From Actinomyces glycerinitolerans (GTDB lineage: Bacteria > Actinomycetota > Actinomycetes > Actinomycetales > Actinomycetaceae), in contig NZ_FQTT01000016.1 of NCBI RefSeq assembly GCF_900098745.1, positions 52,457 to 116,456 on the forward strand: DNA of 64,000 nucleotides, written 5' to 3'. Below, in pieces: positions 32,213 through 42,592 of this stretch. The notes under the pieces were generated by a model. That model was not told where the DNA came from. It saw only the letters and a list, made by a program, of their open reading frames with translations, and made no database searches. Position 1 is the first letter of the stretch, and the number at the start of each line of letters is the position of its first letter. The position numbers and the translations under genes are program-made.

Positions 32213-34486
32213 CTAGCGGGCCAGCCTCCGCCAGGCGAACTCGTACTCCAGGGCCTGCATGTAGGCCCGCTGTGCGTTGGTGGCGGCGCGGCCGTGCCCA
32301 CCCTCGCTGTTCTCGAAGTAGGTCACATCCTGGCCCAGTTCCAGCATGCGGTAGGCCATGGTGCGGGCGTGTGCCGGGTGCACCCGGTCGTCGCGCGTGG
32401 AGGTGACCAGGAGCGCCGGCGGGTAGCTGCGCCCCGGCTGCAGCAGGTGGAAGGGGGAGAACTCGCGGATGAACTCCCACTGCTCCGGATCGTCCGGGTT
32501 GCCGTACTCCGCCTCCCAGGAGGCGCCCGCCAGCAGGCGGTGGTAGCGGCGCATGTCCAGTAGCGGCACCTCGCACACCACCGCCCCCACCAGCTGCGGG
32601 TAGCGGGTGAGCATGACGCCCACCAGCAGTCCCCCGTTAGAGCCGCCGCGTACGGCCAACTGCGCCGGCGTGGTCACGCCCCGTTCCACCAGGGCCCGGG
32701 CCACGGCGGCGAAGTCCTCGTAGACCCGGTGCCGGTGCCGCTTCAGCCCCGCCCGGTGCCAGGCCGGGCCGTACTCGCCGCCGCCCCGAATGTTCGCCAC
32801 CACGTAGGTACCGCCGCGCTCCAGCCAGGCCCGGCCGGTGACCGGCAGATAGCCGATCCCGAGCGGAATCTCGAAGCCGCCGTAGCCGTACAGCAGGGTC
32901 GGGGCCGGGCGGGATGCGCCCGCGTCGTCCCGCGCGGGTCGGCCGATCTGGAAGTAGGGCACGCGGGTGCCGTCGTCGGAGACGGCCACGTGCTGGGTGA
33001 CGACGATGCCGCTCGCGTCGAAGCGCGCGGGCGCCTCCCGCAGCACCTCGACGGCGCCGAGCTCCCCGGCCGCGTCCAGCTCCCCGACGGCGAGCACGGT
33101 GGGGCGGGTGAAGGAGGAGACGGTCAGCCACAGCCGGTCGCCCTCCCGTGGATCGACGGCGCTCGCGGACACGTCGACCAGGGCCCGTCCGGGGCGCAGC
33201 AGTGTCGGGTCCTCCGGGGCCGCCGCGGGCTCCCCGCCGGTGGCGGTGGTGGCGCCGAGGAGGGCACCCAGGTCGGGGCGGTGGCGCCGCCAGGGGCCGG
33301 TGCCGTCCGGGCCGCCCGGAGTGAGCACCTCCAAGGTGGTCACACAGTCGTCCAGGAGCGTCAGCACCAGGTGATGGGCGGTGATGGTGAAGCCGCTGAG
33401 CGAAGTCGTCGGCGTAGGAGTGAACAGCACCGTCAGCTCCCGGGAGCCGTCGAGGAAGGCGTCGATGGGGGCGGCCAGGAGCGAACCGGCCGGATAGATG
33501 CAGCCCGCGGTGGTCTCCCAGTCCTCGCGCAGCTCGATCAGCAACAGATCCCAGGCGGGGGTGACCGCGGCCGAGGCGGGGACATCCACATGCAGGGTGC
33601 CCGGCGCCACCACTGCTTGTGCGCCGGCCAGGCAGCGTTCGGCGTCGGCGGCGGGGAGGGTTGGGGCACCGTCGGGCAGCAGCCACAGCTCCTCGGTGTA
33701 GAAGTCGGGGTGGGTCAGCAGCCAGGTGCGCCCCCAGGGATCCCGGTAGGCCCAGGCCCCGTCGTCGTCGGCCGCGGCGGTGAGCAGCACCTCGCCCTCC
33801 TGCGGGCTCTGACCACGACGCAGGCGGCGCACCTGCCGCGGGTAGCCGGCGGGGGAGAGGGAGCCGGGGCCGAAGTCGTCGGCCAGCAGCACCGCCTCAC
33901 CGGCGTCGTCGGCCCAGGCCAGGAAGCCCTTGGAGGACTCACGATGGAAGCCGGCCCCGCCGTCGGGGTCGGTGGGGACGAAGTGACGCGATTCCAGGTC
34001 GAACTCGCGGGTGACGTCGGTGTCCGCGCCGCCCGCGGACAGGGTGATCAGGGCGCGCCGACCGGCGCGCGGGCCGGTACGCAGCACTGCGGCGCCGTGC
34101 CACACCCAGGCGGTGTCCTCCGCCGCTCCGAGCGCGTCGAGGTCGAGCAGTTCCTCCCAGTCGGTCTGCTCAGAACCAGCGGTTGCGCCGGCGCGGTAGG
34201 CCTCCCAGGTGGTGCGCCGCCACAGGCCGCGCGGGTGGGCGGCGTCGGTCCAGAAGTTGTACAGGGCACCGACCGCCTGGCCGGCGCGAGGGATGCGGTC
34301 GGGCGCGTCGAGAATCGCCTGGATGTCGGCGCGCAGTTCCGCGAATCCAGGGGTGTTGTCGTAGGCGGCGCGGGTGGCGGCGTTGCGCCGCGCCACCCAT
34401 GCGAGCGCCCGCTCCCCCTCGATCTCGTCAAGCCAGTCGGGGACGGGCTCGAGTTCGGATGGAGGGGAGGCGGGCGTCGTGTTCAC
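32213..34486 (-). CDS. Prolyl oligopeptidase-family serine peptidase (S9)
   Basis: Cytosolic peptidase cutting short peptides, often after proline. The 757-residue protein has an N-terminal beta-propeller (residues about 40-480) and a C-terminal alpha/beta-hydrolase domain. The catalytic triad is visible: Ser in RGGSNGGLLVG, Asp in STRDDRVHPAHA and His in EGGHGRAATN. VVANIRGGGEYGPAWH is the typical block before the nucleophile. No signal peptide. It converges with 31511-32212 and has no operon partner. Confidence 0.92.
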   Translation of the reverse strand: MNTTPASPPSELEPVPDWLDEIEGERALAWVARRNAATRAAYDNTPGFAELRADIQAILDAPDRIPRAGQAVGALYNFWTDAAHPRGLWRRTTWEAYRAGATAGSEQTDWEELLDLDALGAAEDTAWVWHGAAVLRTGPRAGRRALITLSAGGADTDVTREFDLESRHFVPTDPDGGAGFHRESSKGFLAWADDAGEAVLLADDFGPGSLSPAGYPRQVRRLRRGQSPQEGEVLLTAAADDDGAWAYRDPWGRTWLLTHPDFYTEELWLLPDGAPTLPAADAERCLAGAQAVVAPGTLHVDVPASAAVTPAWDLLLIELREDWETTAGCIYPAGSLLAAPIDAFLDGSRELTVLFTPTPTTSLSGFTITAHHLVLTLLDDCVTTLEVLTPGGPDGTGPWRRHRPDLGALLGATTATGGEPAAAPEDPTLLRPGRALVDVSASAVDPREGDRLWLTVSSFTRPTVLAVGELDAAGELGAVEVLREAPARFDASGIVVTQHVAVSDDGTRVPYFQIGRPARDDAGASRPAPTLLYGYGGFEIPLGIGYLPVTGRAWLERGGTYVVANIRGGGEYGPAWHRAGLKRHRHRVYEDFAAVARALVERGVTTPAQLAVRGGSNGGLLVGVMLTRYPQLVGAVVCEVPLLDMRRYHRLLAGASWEAEYGNPDDPEQWEFIREFSPFHLLQPGRSYPPALLVTSTRDDRVHPAHARTMAYRMLELGQDVTYFENSEGGHGRAATNAQRAYMQALEYEFAWRRLAR

Positions 34487-34534
34487 CCGTCCGACTCTAC
34501 GGCCGGCCGGGATGCACTGCCGCCGAAGCGGACT

Positions 34535-34717
34535 TCACTTGTCGCCGATGGCCTTGTCGGCGGCGTCGCGAGCGGAGTCGACCTGGGAGTCGAACTTCCC
34601 GCCGGTGACCTTCTTGGCGGCCTCCGCGGCCTTGTCCAGGACCTTGTCGGAGACCTCCTCGACCTTGTCAGAACTGACGACGCCCTCGGCCTTCTTCTTC
34701 AGATCATCGAGTCCCAT
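34535..34717 (-). CDS. Small antitoxin-like protein (MT0933/Rv0909 type)
   Basis: 60 residues, Lys/Asp/Ala-rich and helical, starting MGLDDLKKKAEGVVSSDKVE. It resembles the small MT0933-type proteins annotated as antitoxins in actinobacteria, many of which occur without a toxin. No toxin gene is adjacent. GGAAGCG precedes the ATG. The antitoxin label should be read as a family name, not a demonstrated function. Confidence 0.6.
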   Translation of the reverse strand: MGLDDLKKKAEGVVSSDKVEEVSDKVLDKAAEAAKKVTGGKFDSQVDSARDAADKAIGDK

Positions 34718-34786
34718 AAGCGCTTCCTTTCGTCGACCAACGGGAAGCCGAGCGGCGTCCCATCCGTGCAGTATGACACGCGCGGG

Positions 34787-35503
34787 TCAGAGGGAGGCGA
34801 GCATGGCGTCGGAGATTTCCTTGAGCTGCTCCTCGGAATCGGCAACGATCACCGACGCGTAGTAGGCATCGTCACCGTCCGACACGGCGAGGGCGGACAC
34901 GTAGTACTGCGTGCCGTCCTCGGAGGCGGTTACGGTGAGGATGGCGGCGTCGGCGCCGCTGCCGGAGGTCGTCTCCTCATAGCCGGTGATGTCGGCGTCT
35001 TCGTCATCCTCCGCCAGTGACCGCATCTGGTCCTCGGACGGCAGGGCGCCCTCCCCATCGATCCGGCCCAGGACGAGGTACGGCGCGACGTCGGAGTCGG
35101 AGGCGGTGTCGACGCTGGTAAGCGGCGTGTCCTCCAGATCGGCGATGACCTCCTCCTCGGAGTCATCCAGTGCCTGCGCGATGCGTCCAACCAGCTCCGT
35201 GTCGGAGGTGTCGGCGGAGGTGAGGGTGTCCCAGTCGGAGGGGACGGCCACGGAGATGTCGTAGTCCGGCACTTCAACCAGGGTGAAGCCGTCCGGGACG
35301 GCGGCGTTGTCATCGGTGTCGGCCGTCGTGTGGGCGCTGGCATCCGCGGTGGCGGTGACCGCCTGGTCGGAGGCGGCGCTCGCGGAGTCGGCGGCGTCGT
35401 CGGAGTTGGAGGAGCAGGCGGACATGGACAGCGTCAGGGCGACAGCGGCCAGTCCGGTGGTGGCCAGGGTGGCCGGGCGGGGTAGACGGATGGAACGGGT
35501 CAT
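34787..35503 (-). CDS. Lipoprotein, four-member family, member 1
   Basis: 238 residues. A lipoprotein signal peptide ends in the lipobox SMSAC (Cys near 30), followed by a Ser/Asp/Ala spacer and one globular domain of about 165 residues. Blocks shared with the next three genes: PDGFTLVEVPD, a strand VAVPSDWDTLTSAD, an acidic helix, and a C-terminal EEQLKEISDAMLASL helix. The layout resembles LpqN/PsbP-like surface lipoproteins, but that is a loose likeness. AAGGAAT precedes the ATG. Confidence 0.75.
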   Translation of the reverse strand: MTRSIRLPRPATLATTGLAAVALTLSMSACSSNSDDAADSASAASDQAVTATADASAHTTADTDDNAAVPDGFTLVEVPDYDISVAVPSDWDTLTSADTSDTELVGRIAQALDDSEEEVIADLEDTPLTSVDTASDSDVAPYLVLGRIDGEGALPSEDQMRSLAEDDEDADITGYEETTSGSGADAAILTVTASEDGTQYYVSALAVSDGDDAYYASVIVADSEEQLKEISDAMLASL

Positions 35504-35577
35504 GGGTGATTCCTTTTCATGATCGGATATAGGCGGATGATTCGGTTATCGAGTGCGTGGTGGGCGGTGCTCGACGG

Positions 35578-36249
35578 CTAGAACAGCGGGACCGCGTCCT
35601 CTACCAGTTCTTGCGCCCGCTCGGCGGAGACATCAGTGGAGGCCGTCACGGTGACCGTGCCGTTCTCCTCCGGAGTGAGCACGTAGACGTTGGAAACGTA
35701 CTGCGGGGTTCCACCCTGGTCGACGGTGTAGCTCATGGTGGTGCGCAACCCGAAGTATGACCCGATGGTGGAGGTTTGCAGGTCGGTGTATTCGATGCCG
35801 CTTTCCTCCAGCTCCTGAATGACCTCCGGCTCCATCGGCAACTCGGCGCTGTCATAGTTGACCTGGCCGGTGATCTCCGCGGTTTCGCCGGAGTCCACGG
35901 GGCCGGCGCAGATGACCTGGTAGGTCGCGAGTTTCTGTCGCACCGTGTCAGCATCCTGGCCCGTGGCCTGGACGTAGGCGTTCACGAGCTCGTCGTCGTC
36001 GGCGTCGTCGCTGGTGAGGGACGCCCAGTTGGACGGGATCATGATCGCGTAGCTGCCATCGGGGAACTCGACCATGGTGTACGCGCTGGTGGGAGTCGGG
36101 CTCGGCTCCGGGCTGGGCGGTAGCGTCTCCTGCGTGGTTGCCGTGCTGGCGCTCTGCGCATTGTCGGAGCCGGAGCAGGCGGCGAGTGAGGCCGCCAGCA
36201 CGGCGGTGAATGCGGTGGTCAGGGCGGTTCTTCGGGACAGGCGAGTCAT
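35578..36249 (-). CDS. Lipoprotein, four-member family, member 2
   Basis: 223 residues with a twin-arginine-like start MTRLSRRTALTTAF, lipobox SLAAC and a Ser/Thr/Pro spacer. The domain shows MVEFPDGSYAIMIPSNW, then ASLTSDDADDDELVNAY, and ends ERAQELVEDAVPLF. Closest to member 3, whose signal peptide is almost the same, so those two are the most recent duplicates. Function unknown. Confidence 0.75.
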   Translation of the reverse strand: MTRLSRRTALTTAFTAVLAASLAACSGSDNAQSASTATTQETLPPSPEPSPTPTSAYTMVEFPDGSYAIMIPSNWASLTSDDADDDELVNAYVQATGQDADTVRQKLATYQVICAGPVDSGETAEITGQVNYDSAELPMEPEVIQELEESGIEYTDLQTSTIGSYFGLRTTMSYTVDQGGTPQYVSNVYVLTPEENGTVTVTASTDVSAERAQELVEDAVPLF

Positions 36250-36282
36250 AGGGGTCCTTAATACGCTTCAATACGCTTCGGG

Positions 36283-36975
36283 TCAGATGGAGCCGAGGAT
36301 CGCGTCAACCAGTTCCTGGGCGCGCTCGGCGGAGTCGGTGCTGGTGACGGTGAAAACGATGATCCCGGAGCCATCGGGGTTGAGTGCGTTGACCATGCTC
36401 GTGTACTGCGGCTCGACCACCTCCAGGGAGTAGGACATGAGCCTGGCCTCGGCGCCGCTGCCCGTAGTCGCGGTGCTAACGCTGAGGTCATCGGGCGTGA
36501 GACCGTATTCCTCCATGTCCGCGGAGATCTCCTCCTCCGAGCGCAACTCGGTCGTGCGGCTGTCGGTCTGGACGTCGAGCTCTTCGGTTGCGTCGGAGTC
36601 CGCGCCGCTGGCGGCAAATACGCTGTACGCCTCGAGCTTCAGCCGCACGGTGTCTTCATCCAGACCCGTGGACTGAATGAAGGCATTGATGCGCTCGTCG
36701 TCGTCGGCGTCGTCGCTGGTGAGCACGTTCCAGTCGGAGGGAACCGCGAAGGCGACGGTGGTGTCCGGGATCTCCACGGCGGTGTACCCGTCGGGGACGG
36801 TGGCGGTCGAGTCCGAACCGCCGTCCGTCTCCGCCGCGGCTGTGGTCTCGCCGGCCTCCTGGCTGGCGGCGCCGGTGTTCTGCGTGTCCTCGGAGTCGGA
36901 GCAGGCGGCGAGCGAGGCCGCCAACACGCCGGCGAATGCGGTGGTCAGAGCGGTTCTACGGGACAGGCGAGTCAT
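36283..36975 (-). CDS. Lipoprotein, four-member family, member 3
   Basis: 230 residues from the ATG at 36975, chosen because MTRLSRRTALTTAF matches the signal peptide of member 2; the frame is open for 29 codons upstream. Lipobox SLAAC. The domain shows TAVEIPDTTVAFAVPSDW and NVLTSDDADDDERINAF, and ends ERAQELVDAILGSI. It is 33 bases from member 2 and probably co-transcribed with it. Confidence 0.75.
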   Translation of the reverse strand: MTRLSRRTALTTAFAGVLAASLAACSDSEDTQNTGAASQEAGETTAAAETDGGSDSTATVPDGYTAVEIPDTTVAFAVPSDWNVLTSDDADDDERINAFIQSTGLDEDTVRLKLEAYSVFAASGADSDATEELDVQTDSRTTELRSEEEISADMEEYGLTPDDLSVSTATTGSGAEARLMSYSLEVVEPQYTSMVNALNPDGSGIIVFTVTSTDSAERAQELVDAILGSI

Positions 36976-37029
36976 GGGAGTCCTTCGCGGTTGATTGCGG
37001 CGGGTATTGCCTTGACCAGCGGCGGCGAG

Positions 37030-37070
37030 CCGTTGGGGTGGGAACGCCGGCTGCGTTCCCACCCCAACGG
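37030..37070. terminator. Strong hairpin between lipoprotein members 4 and 3
   Basis: Perfect 17-bp stem (37030-37046 with 37054-37070) and 7-base loop, 30 bases after the stop of the minus-strand gene at 37100-37831. No U-run on either strand, so termination would be inefficient or factor-assisted. Confidence 0.6.
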
Positions 37071-37099
37071 TAACGAATTAGTCGTCAATGTGTTACGGA

Positions 37100-37831
37100 T
37101 CAGATGGAGCCGAGGATCACGTCGGCCAGCTCCTGGGTCCGCTCGGCAGAGGCGGTGCCCATCGTGATGAGAGCGGTCTGGCCGTCCTGGGTGGGGATCG
37201 CCAGATAGGCCCCTTCGATCGGCTCGGTCGCGTAATCCATGTTCATCGTGAAGGTGTGCATGGCGGCGTCCTCGCCACTCGCGGTCTTCGGCTCGCTGAA
37301 GGTGCCGGGAGTGAGGCTGCTTACGCCCGGCAGCTGCTCGCTACCGGTGAGCATGTCGTTGAAATCGGCCTCACCGGGCATGACAGATGTTGCGACCACC
37401 TGAATGTTGTAGTTCTCGGCGAGTGTCGAGGTGCCGCTGGTATCGGCGGCGTACAGCCCGATGCTCGCCATCATGGCCGTGATCTGGTCTGTGGTGTAGC
37501 CGAGCGCCGAGGCGACTGCCTCAACCCGCTCGCTGTCGGCCAGGTCGTCGCCGGTGATCGCCTCCCAACCGTCGGGGACCGGAACGGACAGCTCGGCGCC
37601 GGGCACCTCGGTGAGGGTGTAGCCGTCGGGCACGGTCGGCTCGGCGGCTGCTTCGGTTTCGTCGGCGTCGTCGGAGCCGGTGTCCGTGTCGGCCGTGGTG
37701 GTGACCTGCTGGTCGGAGCCCTGGTCGGCGGCGTCGTCGGAGTTGGAGGAGCAGGCGGACATGGACGCGGTCAGGGCGACGGCGGTCACGCTGGTTGCTA
37801 CGAGGGTGGTCAGGCGGGACAGGCGGGACAT
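37100..37831 (-). CDS. Lipoprotein, four-member family, member 4
   Basis: 243 residues from ATG 37831. Signal peptide MSRLSRLTTLVATSVTAV with lipobox SMSAC, acidic Thr/Asp spacer, then PDGYTLTEVPGAELSVPVPD, SERVEAVASALGY and the C-terminal ERTQELADVILGSI helix shared with members 2 and 3. It is the most divergent in the middle of the domain. The gene is divergent from clpB; the HAIR operator at 37989 lies 158 bases upstream of its start and might influence it too. Confidence 0.75.
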   Translation of the reverse strand: MSRLSRLTTLVATSVTAVALTASMSACSSNSDDAADQGSDQQVTTTADTDTGSDDADETEAAAEPTVPDGYTLTEVPGAELSVPVPDGWEAITGDDLADSERVEAVASALGYTTDQITAMMASIGLYAADTSGTSTLAENYNIQVVATSVMPGEADFNDMLTGSEQLPGVSSLTPGTFSEPKTASGEDAAMHTFTMNMDYATEPIEGAYLAIPTQDGQTALITMGTASAERTQELADVILGSI

Positions 37832-37988
37832 GGGAGATTCCAATCTTTCTTTGCGTCGGACTGTGCGTGCTGAACACGCTAGGGAAGCGTCGCAGATAAC
37901 GAAATGGGTAGAGCTCCCCCCCCGGGGAGAACTACCCACCTGCGTAAGTAGTGATTCGGGACTCATGCGACGAGCATCCCTGCGCAAA

Positions 37989-38009
37989 GTTGAGTGGAAT
38001 AGACTCAAG
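37989..38009. promoter_or_regulatory. HAIR operator upstream of clpB
   Basis: GTTGAGT-N7-ACTCAAG, differing from the HAIR consensus at one base, 70 bases before the clpB ATG. A weaker half-match (GGTTGAG-N7-GAACTCC) begins near 38018. This predicts HspR control of clpB together with dnaK. Confidence 0.85.
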
Positions 38010-38078
38010 GCTGCGTCGGTTGAGGCGTGCAGAACTCCGGACCGCCTGTGTCCGGACACCCACGTCAAGGAGGTCCAT

Positions 38079-40781
<2,703 letters not shown>

Positions 40782-40800
40782 TCCGACCGGATCCAGGAGC

Positions 40801-40839
40801 GTCGGCCCCGGGTGCTGCAACACGGCACCCGGGGCCGAC
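40801..40839. terminator. Hairpin terminator after clpB
   Basis: A perfect 15-bp GC-rich stem (40801-40815 with 40825-40839) and 9-base loop, 20 bases after the clpB stop. It lacks a U-run, as is common for actinobacterial terminators. Confidence 0.7.
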
Positions 40840-40863
40840 GCGCACCAGTGCGAGAATGAGGGC

Positions 40864-41571
40864 ATGTCTTCTACCCCGGCCCACCCACATGCCGCCTCGC
40901 TCGCGACCACTTCTACCGCTTCGGGTGGGCGTTGGCGCGGCCCTGGCCGCCCGCCGGCCGGCAGCGAGGACAAGCGCGAACGCATCCTCAATGAGGCCGT
41001 CGCCCTGTTCGGCGCCCATGGCTACGCGGGCACCTCACTCGCGGATATCGCTGCTGCCGCCGAGATCTCCAAGGCCGGTCTACTGCACCACTTCTCCTCC
41101 AAGGAGGCGTTGTTCGCACAGGTGCTCGAGCGCCGCGACCGCGAGGACCGTGCGAGCCTGCTGGGGGACGAGCAGTTCAAGGACGACCCCTGGCGCCTGC
41201 TCGACGCCTTCGCGACCCTGGTGGAGCACAACACCCGCCACCGCGAACTGGTGGCGATCTACACGGCGACGACGCCGGCGGTTCTGGCTGCCGACCATCC
41301 GGCGCATGCCTGGCTGGCCCAACACCTGGCAGAGTCCATCGCGCAGATTGAGACAAGCCTGGAGCGGGGCAAGGCCGCCGGGACGGTGCGTCCCGAGGCG
41401 CCTTCGCGGCTGATCGCGCGTTCGGTGGTGGCCCTCAGTGATGGGTTGCAGATCCAGTGGCTGTGTGCGACCACGCCCGGCACGGCGGCGGAGGTGAACG
41501 TCGGCACCGGGATGGTCGAAGAGATGCGCCTGTACGTGGACGACCTCAAGCGGCGCTGGCGGATCGGCTGA
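40864..41571 (+). CDS. TetR-family regulator
   Basis: 235 residues. A 38-residue disordered Ser/Thr/Ala/Gly-rich start precedes the TetR helix-turn-helix: RERILNEAVALFGAHGYAGT, then SLADIAAAAEISKAGLLHHF. The ligand domain has a C-terminal TetR_C-like pattern (AAEVNVGTGMVEEMRLYVDD). The target is not evident: neighbours are clpB upstream and a repeat-rich gap downstream. It lies 82 bases after the clpB stop, beyond the hairpin, so it is probably transcribed separately. Confidence 0.85.
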   Translation: MSSTPAHPHAASLATTSTASGGRWRGPGRPPAGSEDKRERILNEAVALFGAHGYAGTSLADIAAAAEISKAGLLHHFSSKEALFAQVLERRDREDRASLLGDEQFKDDPWRLLDAFATLVEHNTRHRELVAIYTATTPAVLAADHPAHAWLAQHLAESIAQIETSLERGKAAGTVRPEAPSRLIARSVVALSDGLQIQWLCATTPGTAAEVNVGTGMVEEMRLYVDDLKRRWRIG

Positions 41572-41665
41572 GTTATTCCGAGTTCTGCCGCGGCGGGGGC
41601 GGCTCTTCTGTGGCGCGGGTTGGGCCTCGGGGGCTGGGGTGCTGTACGGCTGGGCCTCGTCTCGT

Positions 41666-41760
41666 ACACGAGTTTCCCGCAAAGACACGAGTTTTGGAGG
41701 TTTGCGGGTGCGGGGCACGTGCAAAGCTCTAAAACTCGTGTTCCTGACGCGAACGCGTGT
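41666..41760. repeat. Phased inverted motif array, 4 units
   Basis: ACACGAGTTT at 41666 and 41685 (19 apart), then inverted AAACTCGTGT at 41732 and a degenerate GAACGCGTGT at 41751 (19 apart). Same architecture as the arrays at 26241 and 42106, with a different motif. Confidence 0.7.
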
Positions 41761-42105
41761 GTTCGGCGTCGGCGCACCTAGCGAACTGTCACCACACCTG
41801 ACGAGTCGTCGACGCGCAGGCCACCACGTGTGTGGGTCCCGCGGGAAACGCCGCCGCAGGGTGGGACACCACTCCCACACCCGAGGAAGGCCACCGGAAC
41901 CCGTAAGGGCTGCGCCGGACGAACCAACTAAGGCCCCCACGACGCGCCCGAACCACACGCATTCGCGCCGATAAACCGCAAGTTCAGCCGGGTGGACCCG
42001 GTCGGCGGCGATTGGGGCTCCTTCCGTCTGAGGATGTGGCAGCGAGCGCGGGACAGGGCGCGGCCATACGCATCCGGGGTCCGAACCACTGACCCGCCTC
42101 GTGTT

Positions 42106-42212
42106 TTGCACGACCTCGGGCCGCGTTCCACGACCTTGGTGTGTGTTGCACGACCACCCCGGGGTCGTGGAATGTGCACCAGGGTCGTGCAGTGTCGCCC
42201 AGGGTCGTGCAA
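42106..42212. repeat. Phased inverted motif array, 6 units
   Basis: TTGCACGACC-type units begin at 42106, 42126 and 42146 in forward orientation. The inverted form GGTCGTGCAA begins at 42163, 42183 and 42203. Intervals are exactly 20 bases within each half and 17 at the turn. Each unit has at most one or two changes. Confidence 0.85.
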
Positions 42213-42344
42213 AGCCACCCCGGCCCCCGACGCCGGGACACCACCACCCACACAAGGGCCAGGCCTCCCCGCGACACGCCGGTCTACAGCACCACATTCG
42301 CGCCGATAACCCACCACGTTCGCGCCGATAACCCCCGTCAGGGC

Positions 42345-42376
42345 AAAAAGAGGCCCCGCGCCATTGGCGCGGGGCC
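42345..42376 (-). terminator. Intrinsic terminator, minus strand
   Basis: A perfect 11-bp stem (42352-42362 with 42366-42376) and 3-base loop, followed on the minus strand by CTTTTT (42345-42350). It lies about 215 bases after the fructanase stop, the only minus-strand gene upstream, and is probably its terminator. Confidence 0.75.
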
Positions 42377-42592
42377 CCGGTCGGACTTTGGGGGCGCGGT
42401 CCCTGAAACGCGTCAACCCCAAACGCACCGGCACGTCATCAGAGTCCCTGAACCTCCTCGATGCCGCGAGCGTTCCGACATGGGTAATCATAGGCCGTCC
42501 CGCGTGGTTAATCCATCCAGGAAAGCCCAGAATTCCGCGGGAGTCTGGTAACGGATGGGTTGCGGTTACGCGGGATGCCCCAGATTCGCGAA

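Larger units (their letters stand above)
41572..42592. other. Repeat-rich 1-kb gap between the TetR and fructanase genes
   Basis: No gene could be supported. It holds two phased inverted arrays (41666-41760 and 42106-42212), three copies of TTCGCGCCGATAA (starting 41961, 42297 and 42319), and a minus-strand terminator (42345-42376). Open frames through it are products of the repeats and have no recognisable protein pattern. Confidence 0.75.

Noticed and set aside
34535..34717. A complete toxin-antitoxin pair around the MT0933-like gene
   Set aside because: No toxin-like gene lies next to it; neighbours are a peptidase and a lipoprotein.
41580..42560. Several long open frames across the gap after the TetR gene
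   Set aside because: They follow from repeats and high GC, overlap each other on both strands, and have no ribosome site or recognisable domain.
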